Of a DNA stretch of 64,000 nucleotides, positions 1 to 11,328 are shown in pieces. Position 1 is the stretch's first letter. Each line of letters opens with the position of its first letter. Source of the stretch: Diphasiastrum complanatum (taxonomy: Eukaryota > Streptophyta > Lycopodiopsida > Lycopodiales > Lycopodiaceae). Where the stretch lies: NCBI GenBank assembly GCA_029204225.1, contig CM055100.1, positions 14,257,538 to 14,321,537 on the forward strand. Direction: 5' to 3'. The translations under genes were made by a program, and so were the position numbers. The notes under the pieces were generated by a model. It worked only from the letters and a program-made list of their open reading frames with translations, was not told the origin of the DNA and did not search any database.

Positions 1-731
1 GGGCTTTGGGTTTTTAAAACTTCTGAAAAAATATTTGTGGGGTGGTTAGAGGAAGTCTTCCTCTACATACACAAACTTTTTTTTGCAAAAAGATTGATTC
101 TAGCTATGTGTTTTGATCAAAACTGGTGTTTTTTTTGCATAAATAAAGTGTTTGAAGTTCTGATTTTCATTTAAGTTCTGTTTTTCAGAACTGTAAATCT
201 GAAAATCAGATCTGAAAAGTGAAGTTTTCATTCAAACTTCTTTAGTTACACCTTTCTATCTCCTAGTTTCATGAAGATGACAATGTAGGAAGGGAATGGT
301 AGTGTAACTTTGTGCATAAAACAAGTTTTGAAATAATATTTTTTGTCATTTTGAAGTTCTGATTTTCAGACCTGTAAATCTAAAAATCAGATCTGAAAAT
401 TAAAGTTTTCATAAAGCTTCATTAGTTATCCATTTCTAGACACTAGTTTCTTGGTTTTGGAAATCTAGAATAGTGAGAAATGTGAAAATTTTGGTTGCTT
501 TTGAAATGACAAATGGAATCGGAATGGGAACTCTATGTAAACATTAGCTTGGATTAGTTAATTGAAATCTACATAAAGATTTGGTTTTCATTTTTGCTTT
601 TGATTAAGGCAAATGTAGCTTGTTGTTGTTTTCCTCTTAAGCTTGGATTAAGCTTCCAAATAGTAGGCTTGGATTGAGCTTACAAACAATAAGATTGATT
701 TGCATAATAGGAAAACACACAAGCAACCCCA
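1..731. other. Noncoding stretch upstream of chromovirus gag
   Basis: No reading frame or RNA gene is recognisable. The stretch runs up to a gag-like ATG at 732 and is probably the 5' untranslated leader, and possibly the end of the 5' LTR, of the chromovirus that follows. I find no clear tRNA primer-binding motif, so the LTR/leader boundary cannot be placed and may lie outside the window. It contains a diverged direct repeat (154-456). Confidence 0.5.
154..456 (+). repeat. Diverged direct repeat in retroelement leader
   Basis: Two copies of a unit of about 105-125 bp start at 154 and 353. Both begin GAAGTTCTGATTTTCA, continue through CTGTAAATCT and AAATCAGATCTGAAAA, and end near CTAGTTTCTTG/CATG. 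Within each copy, CTGATTTTCAG and CTGAAAATCAG are complementary and could pair as a hairpin. The copies differ by several substitutions and one ~17-bp insertion. Confidence 0.7.
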
Positions 732-1627
732 ATGGATCAAACCAATGAAAACCCAACATTTGATCTATCAAACTCATCCAATGTGGCACAAGCTCTTGAA
801 CTTTTATACCAACAAATTCAAGCCACTAATAAGCAGCTTCTTGAAACTAATCAAAGAAAATAAGACTTAGAGTCTAGGTTAGCCAATCAGAAGAAGCATG
901 TAGTTCCACCTCCTGTAAAAGTGTTTAAGGGGGAGAAGAAAGATAGGAACTTACAAGTGGTAAGTTCTTGGCTAAATGTTTGGAACAAAAACTTTGCCAT
1001 CAACCAATTCCCTGAATCTGAAAAGTTATCCATTGTCACCATGTTCCTTAAAGGAAGAGCCTTAGTTTGGTGGGATGACTTAGTTGGAAAGGGCAATCAA
1101 CCTTGTACATGGGATGATTTTTGCAAGCTTTTTAGGGATTATTTTCTACCACTTTTAGATGACTATGAACACTTCCAAAAGTTGAGTCATCTAACCATGA
1201 ATAAAGGTTTAGAACAATTTATTCAAGATTTTCATGAGTACCTGAATCCACTTTATAGTGATATTCCGCCTAAGGTACAAATGTTAATGTTTATTGATGG
1301 GTTACCAAAAGATTATCAAGTGGATGTTCGTAGGAACCATCCAAAAACCCTATAAGATGCTATTAGGGCTGCAAAATACTTTGATGACACACCTAAGCCA
1401 CCTACGGGTCAACAGCCTAATGAGCAGAAAAAAGGTTTTCAATTTAAGAAAGGAGATAGGGAAGCTATTAGTGAAACACATCCCAATTCCAACAATCTTA
1501 AGAAAACCAAGAAAAACTTTAAAAATCACCAAGGTGGCATTGATAAAGTTGAAGCTCGTTAGAAGAACCTGTGCTTCAAGTGCAATGGCGAGGGTCACCT
1601 TGCATGAGATTGTGTTAAATAACCAGC
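732..1627 (+). pseudogene. Chromovirus gag remnant
   Basis: One frame runs from ATG 732 with in-frame stops at 861, 1353, 1557 and 1608. The N-terminus (MDQTNENPTFDLSN) is followed by the capsid-type segment ending in LKGRALVWWDDLVGKG, which matches the retrotransposon gag family (retrotrans_gag). A CCHC knuckle, CFKCNGEGHLA-stop-DC, lies near 1570-1612. Several stops sit where Gln or Arg would be expected, consistent with C-to-T decay. The protein would form the element's cytoplasmic particle. Confidence 0.8.
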
Positions 1628-1734
1628 TTCTACCTCAGGTAATCTATCTCGAAGTAATGAGATGGATGTATTTTGTCCTTAGTTCTTTAGTCTTTGGACC
1701 TAATGACCTTAAGTGCATTAAAAGTAAAGAAATT

Positions 1735-2815
1735 GAACAAGGTAACCGTTAAGAATAGATATCCACTGCCGCGGATGGATGACCTAATAGATTATCTTGG
1801 TGGTGTTGGGTACTTTACCAAGATAGATATGAGGTCGAGATTCTATCAGATATGCATTAGGACAGAAGATATACCAAAAACCGGGTTTTGAACTCGCTTT
1901 GGTCACTACAAATTTTTGGTGTTGTCTTTTGGTTTGACCAATGCACCGACAACTTTCCAATAGATGATACATGATTTGTTCAGGCCATATTTGGAAAGAT
2001 TCATAGTGGTATTCTTAGATGGTATCCTAGTGTTCAGTAAGACTTTGGCGGAACATAAGGAGCATCTTAGGATTGTCTGGGACATCCTAAGAAGGGAAAA
2101 GCTCTTTGCCAAAGAGTCTATGTATGACTTTTTTTGTGAAGGAATTGTCCTACTTGGAGCATAAGATTTTCGAGCGGGGAGTGGAGATTGAGGCCGATCG
2201 TATCCAGAGGGTTATTGATTGGCCTATTCTCACCACAGTTCGGGAAATCAAGTCTTTCTTGGGGTTTGTGAGATTTTTCCGTCGGCATATTCTCCAATTT
2301 GCTCGATTGGCATTTCCCCTTACCCAGGCCTTGAAAGGCTATAAGAAGCTAAGCCGGAGAGCTAAGAGTCCACTAGTGGTGTGGACGGAGGATATGAATA
2401 ATTGTTTTGAGTTTCTTAAGAAAAGTGTCACTTTGGCACCAATACTAATCATTGGCGATCCTAATAAGAATTTTGTGGTTAGGATCGATGCCAGTGATTA
2501 TGCTACTGGAGCTGTTTTGATGCAGGATGGACATGTTGTGGCTTATGAAAGCAAGAAACTCAATCCTGTTCTAGGTATTGTACCTATGAGAAGGAACTAT
2601 TTGCAATTGTTCATTCCTTGAAAATTTGGCGACATTATTTGTATGGAGCCAGATTTGAAGTTTTGACGGATCATTAGACGCTTCGATATTTCTGTGATGC
2701 TACGGATTTAAAGGGGAGGCAAGCTAGATGGACTGAGCTGATGCAAATCTTTGACTTTTCTATATGTTATTGTAAAGGAAGACAGAATACTCTAGCGAAT
2801 GTTTTAAGTCGATTA
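1735..2815 (+). pseudogene. Chromovirus RT-RNase H remnant
   Basis: RT starts at [17 protein letters not shown] and includes [12 protein letters not shown] and LSFGLTNAPTTFQ. The YxDD catalytic box is altered to FLDG (2012-2023), so activity is lost. The thumb/connection and RNase H follow (SFLGFVRFFRRHI, RIDASDYATGAVLMQDG, then YLYGARFEVLTDH in a shifted frame, ending at NTLANVLSRL). Frameshifts fall near 2150 and 2600. The RT palm upstream of this point and the protease are deleted. Confidence 0.85.
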
Positions 2816-2945
2816 TGGGTTATTAATCAGTTGTGTTTTATTGTTATACAACCAGAGTTGTTTCAGTCTCTTCAAGGACTATATGAGTCCGATCCCTTTT
2901 TTTGGAAAGTATTGACAACAAGTACTTTCGGGGGTCGATTCAGGT

Positions 2946-4337
2946 TTGCAAGATTCCTCGAATCAGGGAAAGACTGAAACGGATTTCCTAATTCAAAACA
3001 GGAATTTGTTTCGTAAAGGAAAGGTGTGTGTACCGGAGAATGACACTGTAAGGGCCCAAATCTTGCATGAGTGTCATGATAGTCCATGCGCAGGACATCC
3101 GGGTATACAAAAAACACTTGACTTTTTTCGAAGGCAATTTTGGTGGCCTAAGATGAAAAGTCAGGTAGAGGCCTATGTACTTAGATGTACTAAGTGCCAG
3201 TTAAATAAAGCAGAGAGGCTAAAAGCTAGTGGCCTATTACATCCTTTAGATATTTCTACCGGAAAGTGGGAAAGTATATCTACGGATTTTGTGGTCGGGC
3301 TTCCACGTACAAGGAAGGGCCACGGTTCGGTTTGGGTCATTGTTGACAGACTTACGAAGTTTGCCCAATTTATCTCAACAAAAACTATTGTTAAAGCTTC
3401 AGAACTAGCTCAACTATTTGTTGAGAAGCTTTTTCGACTATACAGACTACCTTGCGATATTGTCAATGACCGTGACCCAAAATTCACTGGAAATTTTTGG
3501 CAAACAGTATTTGAAAAGTTGGAAACAAATTTAAGTTTGAGTTCTACAGATCATCCGGAATCAGACGGTCAAACGGAAAGGACCAATCAGATGATGGAGG
3601 ATATGCTTCGAGCATATGTGGGCCATCGGCAGTCTGATTGGGAACAGTACCTTCCAATAGTGGAATTTGCATATAACTAAACAAAACATTCAACGACCGG
3701 ATTTAGCCCTTTCATGCTTATGTATGGTTTTCAACCTCGATCACCAATTAGTGTTGGCATAAAAAACCTATGGGTGCAAGCCGCAACTGATTTCCTTGCG
3801 GATATGCAAGAAATGTTACAGCTGGCTAAAGATAGCATAAGTAGTGCCTAAGACAGGGCAAGGCACAGGCCAACTTTGCACACTTACCAGTTTTCCAGCC
3901 CCTAGAGTGATTAGGGACCCTCAAAAACACCTAGTCGTTGACCATGAATACCTTGTGCTTCCGAAATAGATCAGCATAGGTATTGCAGTCCTTTTAAGGT
4001 TATCCAAGTAATAAACAAGGTCGCATACAAACTAGACCTTCCAGCTAACGTTGAAATTCATCATGCTTTTCACGTTAGTAAGTTGAAGCCCTCGTTGGGG
4101 GTTGGGGAGACCCTGGTCCCTGTGGAAGATCTAGTGGAACTTCTTCGTGATGAATCCGTGAGTGGACCACCTGAACCCGAGGCGATTGTTAATAGTTGGC
4201 AGAGAACTCTACGGAGTAGAGTGCTTCGAGAATTTTTAGTCAAGTGGAGGGACAAATCAGAAAAGGAGGATACCTGGGAAAAGGAGGGTGATCTCCAGAA
4301 GAATTTTCCAAATGTTTCCCTACAAGGAAAAATTTAA
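2946..4337 (+). pseudogene. Chromovirus integrase with C-terminal chromodomain, disrupted
   Basis: The zinc-binding HHCC domain is visible (HECHDSPCAGHPGIQ ... CTKCQ), then the core with STDFVVGLPRTRKG, DRLTKFAQF and VNDRDPKF, and the late core SDGQTERTNQMMEDML. A stop at 3678 interrupts FAYN-TKHSTTGFSPF. After a gap with stops, HVSKLKPSLGVGETL leads to a chromodomain-like end (about 4180-4335: PEAIVNSW, REFLVKWRDKS, DTWEKEGDL). Chromodomains of this lineage are known to direct integration to marked chromatin. This copy is inactive. Confidence 0.85.
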
Positions 4338-4353
4338 GTTTAGAAGGAAAGAA

Positions 4354-5410
4354 TGTTACATACCTATGTAACTAGCAGTACTTCAGACCCCTAATAGTCT
4401 ATTTACTGTTGGGGGCTAAATGGCAAGGTACCCTTAGGATTAAGGGTATGTGCTCTTGGATAAGGACAGACAAGTGACTATATCTTAGTTAGAGGTATGG
4501 ATTCACGTGACCTTTGGATAAGGGGTATTCTTAGTATTAAGGGTAGGTGCCTTAAATTAAGGTACTAGTGTCTTTGGTTAAGGACATATAGGTGTCTATG
4601 CCTTGATGGAGGTATGGAACCTAGAGAGGTGTTAGAAAGTCATTGGATGACTATTTTTCTAAACCTTGGGTCTCAACCTTGAACCGTATCACTTTATTGG
4701 TCTAAGACCAAAGTATACTTGCACAACTTGGGCAATGGGACCTAATAGAAGGGCGCCCTTCTAAAGTGTCCATTGAGTTCCCAACTCCCACAAGAAAGGC
4801 ATTCAAAGAGTCATAGGTTATGGAAGGAGTCTCTTGACATTCCATAAGCCTATGGAGGCTCTTGGAGATTCTTTAACTCCCCTAGGCTTCTCTCTCTCTC
4901 ATTGGATGAGCATGAAACTCCATAGTGCATTGGAGGGGTCCATGGGCCATCTATATGAGGGTAGTAGGGCGCCCATTGGAAGGGGGAGATCTCTCTTGTT
5001 TGCTTTGCTTATGCTCTAGTGTTGCTACTAGTGTGCAGAGTGCTTTTTTGTGGTAGTATGCTTGAGGTTTGAATCTTGCTTATGGTATGGGACATAAGTA
5101 GGATTTGGATCTTGAGAATGCAATGGAGTGTTGTGGTATGCTTGTGATTTGTTTATGGTTAGCAAGGGGGTGCTAGATAGGTCTTGCTTGGAGCTTGGAT
5201 CTAGTTATGGTTGGGTGGTGAATACTTGAGTCCAGCTTGTTATCTATCTTTGTGTTTAAAGAGGAGAGATCCTTGGAGGCTTGCAGATCCTTACTTGTGG
5301 GTGGAGGCATCCTAGCTTGGAGTTGGGGAACATCTTGAAGCTTGCAAGTTGCTTGGAGGACATTCGGAGGCTCTACCTTGGATTTGGAGGACTTCCTCAC
5401 CTCTACTTGT
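4354..5410 (+). repeat. 3' LTR of chromovirus relic 1
   Basis: The chromodomain stop at 4335 is followed by a purine-rich tract (AGAAGGAAAGAA, ~4342-4353) and then TGTTACATACC, the expected PPT-LTR junction. The far end is uncertain and is put where minus-strand gypsy coding sequence begins, near 5410. Inside is a diverged duplication: CTTAGGATTAAGGGTATG..GAGGTATGG (~4431-4501) recurs as CTTAGTATTAAGGGTAGG..GAGGTATGG (~4530-4617). No 5' LTR is available for dating. Confidence 0.55.
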
Positions 5411-6720
5411 AAAATGGTGTCTCACTTATCATGTCATTGTCGAGTGTATCCCAGACTTCATCCGGATACACATCCCATGTGTATACTTTGGGTTTGGGCC
5501 TATATGCTTGTGTGTTGGGTACTTTGGATGTTAGTTGGACATGAGCCAACGGCCCTGGTGACTTGATCTCCTAAGGAATTGCTTTTGGCAGATGACGTTG
5601 TGCATCTAGATATAGGAGTACATGTTCATCCGTCATTTCTACATCACCCATGGGAAGAATACCTTCTTCCAAAACATGGGCGGTAGAGACACTAGGTTCT
5701 CCTGGGCACCAAGCTTTAGGAATCGGGTCAATCATCATAAGTGGGATGATGGGTGTTCAATGTCTGTAGAAGATGAGAGAATATCCACATCTTCTGTAGC
5801 AGTTTTGATATGACATCGATTGGAATCAGCACAGTCGACAGAGGCTAGTGCTTGACCCCAATTGATTATGTCCGTGGATCTTGTATAGTGGCCGTTTGGT
5901 TGGATTGGGACACTATTTGATTCGTCATATGTTGTTGATGGCCAATCATCATAAACTTTAGCAGGCCAGTTGAGTCAACAATGACAATGTGATTGCCAAA
6001 GGTGATTTTGCTATGCTTTCAATCTTGGACAACACCTGTCATCTGGAGCCAGGGTGTATCATGAAGGAGTTTATAAGTATTGGCATCTTCTGGTAAGTCT
6101 AAGATGACACAATCGATCACAAATTTGACACCTATTATTCGAACCTTTATAATTGATAAATGACCAGCAGGGTCTGTAACTCGCTGACCAGCCATGCAAA
6201 GTTTATATCGTGGTTGATCAAGGGTATGGAAGCCCCATGACTTTGCCAATGACAAAGCCATTATATTGATGCCTGATCCGCTATCAAGGATATATAGCAG
6301 ATACTGCGGGATAGTTTTTATAGGTCAAAGGGAGGGTGATGCTAGTCCTCTTAGCAACACCTGTATTCAACAAATTCATAGGAATCTGGGGAATTTTAGG
6401 AATCTCTTCTGTTTTCTGTTGTTCATAAGGAATAGTAGGCAGCTGAAAACTAGATGGATATAACGTTGAAGCCCAGTGAAGGATTTTATTACGCTATGGA
6501 ACGACATGGTGAGTTGAGCTTGTAGGAGGTTAGAAAATACTTCAAGTCCCTGTAGGGATTGCTCCTTTTCAGAGATTTGATCTGATAACAAACTTTCCGT
6601 ATGTTCTTCCTCTCGCAAAAATTCATCTCGAAATTTATTGTATTGCCTTTGTTCCATGTTTGGGTCTGAGTAATCTTTTGGTAATGTGGAAGCTGTCAAG
6701 TGGCTTTTGTGATGCCACCT
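5411..6720 (-). pseudogene. Minus-strand Ty3/gypsy gag-protease fragment
   Basis: Read on the minus strand, the piece at 6376-6699 (SNLLQAQLTMSFHSV) is followed by LDSGSGINIMALSLAKSWGF (~6230-6290), a retroviral-type aspartic protease active site, and then by the second half ILDLPEDANTYKLL.DTPWL (~6040-6090). Downstream frames (5411-6000) continue with stops. The LLQA..TMSFH motif recurs upstream of the protease-like motif at 30749-30778 (+), so the two fragments belong to one gypsy lineage. RT and integrase are absent. Confidence 0.7.
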
Positions 6721-6723
6721 TAT

Positions 6724-6990
6724 TGTTAAAAATTGAATATCAATATAAATATGGCATGATATACTCGAAAATGAAGATATGAGCTGGTTAAGTATAAATC
6801 ATGAGTCATTTTTCGGGAATATATCTCCTAAGTACTTGCCTTGTAATTAAGGACAAGACCTTTAATAGAAAAGACATTGTCTTGGATAACCTTTACTAGG
6901 TCACTTTCTGATGCTGTCCTCTCTGGGAATGGCACTATCTGCTACAAAATCTATATTAACCTTGTTGGTATAGTACGACATATACCAATT
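6724..6990 (+). repeat. Candidate 5' LTR of the Tat/Athila-like element
   Basis: The segment starts TGTTAAAAATTGAATATC and ends just before the primer site at 6993. It holds a TATA-like TATAAATAT near 6741. No matching 3' copy was found, so the left boundary rests only on the TG start and on the end of the neighbouring minus-strand gypsy fragment. Confidence 0.4.
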
Positions 6991-6992
6991 TT

Positions 6993-7010
6993 TGGCGCCA
7001 TTGTCGGGGA
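6993..7010 (+). promoter_or_regulatory. Primer-binding site, tRNA-Asp type
   Basis: TGGCGCCATTGTCGGGGA closely matches the primer-binding sequence used by plant Athila/Tat Ty3 elements (TGGCGCCGTTGCCGGGGA). It differs at two positions, both transitions (G to A and C to T). It lies 73 bp upstream of the gag ATG at 7083, a normal place for priming minus-strand DNA synthesis. Confidence 0.8.
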
Positions 7011-7082
7011 TAGTTTAGGAAAGTTATAAGAAATCTAGACGAAATCAATGCCCAGTTACTTGAACTCCTAATTAGCTTCGGT

Positions 7083-8217
7083 ATGGAGGCTCCCGCTGCA
7101 CGTTTCACTTCTATATCAAAAACTAAATACAATTATTTCAAAGGGACTTCTTCCAACGATGCAGATAGCTATGTCTCACAATTTGAATCAATAGCTAATG
7201 CAAATAACGAAGGTACTGACGTAGACAAACTACAAATCTTCCCTGGTCTGCTAAGAAAGAAGACGCGCATCTGGTACAGTCAAGTTGAACCAGGCCATGT
7301 AGGAACTTGGTACCTACTAAAAGAAGCGTTTCTGAACCAGTTCAGAGAAATCGGTTAAAAATCGAGAATTCTCGTACGTCTGAACAATGTTCAGAAGAAG
7401 AGTAAAGAATCCCTTCGCAACTATACATGAAAGGTTAAAAATCTCATAGGAAAACTAACCGGTGTATATTCCGTTGATATGCAGATCGAATGGTTTTTGG
7501 CTGGTTTACCACCAAAGATTGATCGGTATTGCAGACAAGGGGACATGACCACCTTAGCAGCAGTAATAGCTAGTGCAAAAATCTTCGAGACCTCGAAACT
7601 AGCACGAAAGCGACGATCCACTAAGAAATCTCGAAGGTCGAAGACTGAATCTAGTGATAGCAATGATGATTCAGATTCTGATTCAAGTACCAGTTCTTCA
7701 AGTTCGGAATCTGAAAGCAGCGATTCATCATAATCAGAAGCTGACAAAGGAGAGAGAAAGAATAAACGATGAACTAAACAAAAGGATGACACGAAAGTTG
7801 TCAACTTCTAAAGTTGAAAAGCTTTGGAAGAGTAATATAGCTGACCTTAATAACAAGTTTCATGATTTGAAAGTGCAGATCTCTGAAGTTGCAGATAAAA
7901 GACTGAAAGCGTCTTCTTCCAACTCGGGAATGTGGTGTACGAAATGTGGAATTTCAGGACACGCTAAGGAAGACTGCACCACTGTGAATGTCAAATATAT
8001 TGAAGATCCTGGTACTTTTTATTTTTCAAAATGATGCGACTACTAACTATGTTTAGGGTACTGCAGCATCAGCCCAGTAGGACAGACCCAAGTTTGTACC
8101 AAGAAGACATGATCCTCCTGAATTTGTTGGACCAGTGAAGTCTCAAATCGCAACTAAACTAGTGTCGGGCAACTGCTATAACTGTGGAGAGCCGGGACAT
8201 TTTTCACCTGACTGTCC
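7083..8217 (+). pseudogene. Gag of Tat/Athila-like element, disrupted
   Basis: The frame starts at ATG 7083 (MEAPAARFTSISKTKYNYF) and includes the capsid-like LLRKKTRIWYSQV. Stops fall near 7356 and 7428. A stretch of Ser/Asp/Glu at 7648-7731 (SSDSNDDSDSDSSTSSSS) is followed by a frameshift. Then come two CCHC knuckles: WCTKCGISGHAKEDC (7932-7976) and NCYNCGEPGHFSPDC (about 8170-8214). The acidic-serine tract is unusual for a gag. The role would be genome packaging. Confidence 0.75.
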
Positions 8218-8254
8218 TTAGCCGCGAAAGCTGATTGGTTATGTACCGTTATGA

Positions 8255-9103
8255 TTGAATTGCAAAGATTCTGGTCACAAGTATCCTAACTGCCCTCAGC
8301 CGCAGAAGCCGCGACCCAAATATCAGTATGTAGCAACACCAGCTGTTGCAGACTCGAAAGCGAAAGCTTCGACTGATGCTGTTGTGGAGAGAATTGACGT
8401 TATTGAAAAAAAATTGGCGAAGATAGAAGATCAGTCCTGGCCAAGTGACGTGGAGAAATTATTCAAAGTCACAACGAGAAGCAAAAGGTCCTCGAAACCT
8501 GACCAGAAATCTTCGACAAAGCGCAGAAAGTCCTCAAAGAAAAAATCTTCTAGTAAAACGACGAACAAATCTACGACTAAGAAAGATCTTAAGGATGACC
8601 CCAACTATGACCGTGATGTTGCAAAGTTATTTGCAAAAGATATCTCAGTAGAGATGAAAGAAATTATCAACACTAAACTTCAGTTAGCTACTGTAGAGAA
8701 GGTGGTCACTTTCGAGGAAGGGGACGATGAAATCACGAAGACGAAATTGTCTAGTGCTGTTATTGATAAGCCAATCTCGAAATCGAAGACGAAGGACTAT
8801 GACATCGTGACTGATATTGGATCTCTTCGTCCAAACATTACATTTGAGCAGCTGTTGGCAGATAACACTTATTATAAAAAGCAACTGAAAGGTCTTTCTG
8901 CACCAAAAAAGAAGAAAAAAGTTTCTTTGCCAGATGCTGGTGTTCTTTCTATTGATTTAGGTGATCTCGGCGCACCTAAAATTGATATTACCATTGTTGG
9001 ATACCTGATAAAAATAGTGCCAATTGACTTTGGTTCCAGTGTGAACATAATAACAAAAGACACAACTCATGCTTTGGGGCTGAGTGACATTCAACCGACA
9101 TAG
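8255..9103 (+). pseudogene. Gag C-terminus (Lys/Ser-rich) and protease remnant
   Basis: A 282-codon open stretch begins with a degenerate third knuckle (NCKDSGHKYPNCP). It continues through a very basic Lys/Ser tract (8460-8600, KSSTKRRKSSKKKSSSK), which looks like a nucleic-acid-binding or nuclear-localising region. It ends with a protease-like motif, VPIDFGSSVNIITK (about 9018-9059), where the active-site DSG reads DFG. The basic tract and long linker make this gag-protease junction longer than usual. Confidence 0.65.
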
Positions 9104-10560
9104 TGAAACATCAAGTTAGTTGATTCGACATGATGAAAACCTGTTGGAGAACTGAAGGATGTCACTGTTTACATTCAAGCCAAGCCATTCACAATGAATT
9201 TCATAGCTATCAAACCACTTGGTTTGTCATCCTATTCTGTGCTGATTGGACGACCCTGGCTTTATCAATCAAACACAAGTGTTCATTGGAAATCCAGAGA
9301 GTTGAGATTTCAGACTAGTGAGACCAATAATTGAAGTAAGCCAGCAGAACAAATAATTACCTGGAGTCGTGACAAATATGAAGGTGGAACTCCTTTGTCT
9401 GACACCAGTTTTACCTCAGAAGAATCTTCTTATTCTTTACATGTTTTTTCTAATGAATCTGACATTGAAGTGCAATATTTTGAATGTTATGAGAATGCTG
9501 ACGAAGAAGAATTCTTCGATGCCTACAACACTGAAGCGGATGTTTCGTATGAAGAAATTATAGTTGCAGACACGAACTCAAAAGAATCTGACGATTCGAG
9601 TGACGAATCTGAACGTGAATTTCGTAACAAGAACCAGGTTGATGACAAAAAAACATCTATGGAGTCAACCATGCGCAAAATTCATGGCCATACCAAGGCT
9701 AGTATGACAGAAGGTATCATTTTACCAGATTCTACTGAACGAATTGAACTTGCACCTAGCATAATTGTGCATGTTTCGAAGTCACTTGGAGAATCTGAAT
9801 TGGCGGAATTCACTGAACTATTGAAGGAGTCTCAAGATGTTTTTGCTTGGTCGCTCGACGATTTGAAGGCCCAGTATACCTGCAGAATTCGGAGTAGGAA
9901 GATGTTGTACATGTTCGACAGAGACAATATCGTCTCAATCCCAAGTACTCTCTCATGGTTAAGGACGAACTCAACAAGCACCTTAAGGTAGGTATAATCT
10001 ATCTCGTCTTAAGCAGTGAATGAGTTTCACCCATTGTTGTCGTCCAAAAGAAGAAGACTGGCAAAATATGAATATGCCAGGATTTTCACAAACTCAATGT
10101 TGCCACAAGGAAGGATCATCATTCTCTGCCCTTCACAGATTCCATCTTAGACCGGGTTGCTAGTCCGGAGCGTTACAGTTTTTGTGACGGTTTTTATGGT
10201 TATAATCAGGTTGGAGTGCGGAAGGAGGATCATTCAAAACTACATTCACTAGGAATTGGGGCACTTATGCCTACAACAAAATGCCATTTGGTCTTTGTAA
10301 CGCTCTAGTGACTTGTCAGCAAATCATGATATTAATTTTCGTTGCCTTCCTAAGAACTTTTCTCGAAATATATATTGATGATTTCTGTGTATATAGTGAT
10401 ATAAAGACACACCTGCAGAAGCTGGAATTAACATTACAACGGTGTCAAGATACTTGTTTATCTCTTCATCCAGAGAAATGTTTTTTTCAGTATGAAAGAA
10501 GGAATATTACTTGGACACAGAATATCTAACAGAGGAATAGAAGTCGACAAAGATAAAGCC
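9104..10560 (+). pseudogene. Acidic linker and N-terminal RT, disrupted
   Basis: The second protease half is suggested by VLIGRPWL-like sequence near 9236-9262. An acidic linker (9395-9680) leads to SELAEFTELLKESQDVFAWSLDDL (9797-9868), the usual segment before RT in this clade. RT follows with stops: VSPIVVVQKKKTGK, CQDFHKLNVATRKDHHSLPF, then after a frameshift MPFGLCNALVTCQ and an intact YIDD box (10371-10382). The catalytic box survives although the frame does not. Confidence 0.75.
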
Positions 10561-11155
10561 GAGCTTATAAAGAATCTCCAGATACCAACCAATTTACGTG
10601 AACTATGAGCTTTCTTAGGACATGTCAGCTATTACCGGAGATTTATTCAAAATCATGTTTCTATTGTTGCCTCTCTTACACATCTACTGAAGAAACAAGT
10701 GGAATACTTGTGGATGAATGAACAGCAGAAAGTATTCGAAGAACTTAAACAAAGGTTCATCAATGCTCCTATTCTGAGACCACCCAACGGGACTATTTTA
10801 TTTCATAGTTATGTGGATGTTTCTGCATTTGTTGTTGGCGTCTGTCTAAGCCAGAAGGACGACCAGAAGAAAGATCATCCCCCTTTACTATGTGAGTCGA
10901 CAGCTCAGTGTATCAGAGAAGAATTATTCAGCTACAGAAAGGGAAGCTCTTGGAATGATTTTCACTATTAAGAAATTTCGGCATTATTTGCTGAGATATG
11001 CATTTATTTTTCATGTTGATCACTATGCTCTTAAGTATCTTGTAAATAAACCAGATCTATCAGGACGAATTGCTCGATGGGTTCTACTTCTGCAAGAATT
11101 CACTTATCAAGTAGAACTTCGCCTATCGCAACTCAGCACCGAGAAAATTGAATAA
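10561..11155 (+). pseudogene. RT connection and RNase H of Tat/Athila-like element
   Basis: An end-of-RT segment (ELIKNLQIPTNLREL-stop-AFLGHVSYYRRFI) leads to FEELKQRFINAPILRPPN and an RNase H with VDVSAFVVGVCL. In a shifted frame there is YSATEREALGMIFTIKKFRHYL, then HVDHYALKYLVNKPDLSGRI and ARWVLLLQEFTYQVE. These are the standard Ty3 RNase H landmarks. Three frames are needed to read across the region. Confidence 0.8.
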
Positions 11156-11328
11156 TCTATTAATGATGATTTTTCAGACGAACATCTATTTGAAATTTCA
11201 TCTAAAAATTTGTTATATTCTGATATTATTATTTATCTCACAGATCAGATATATCCGGATGGTTATGATTTAGAGCAAAAGACAGTTTTTCAATATAAGA
11301 TAGCACCTTATACAATTATTAACAATGT

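Larger units (their letters stand above)
732..5410 (+). mobile_element. Ty3/gypsy chromovirus relic 1
   Basis: The order is gag, zinc knuckle, RT, RNase H, integrase, chromodomain, polypurine tract, LTR, which is the chromovirus order. The protease and the N-terminal part of RT are missing: the zinc knuckle (about 1570-1610) is followed within about 130 bp by mid-RT sequence (about 1735). Every domain has stops or frameshifts, so this is a dead copy. The 5' LTR is not visible in the window. Confidence 0.85.
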
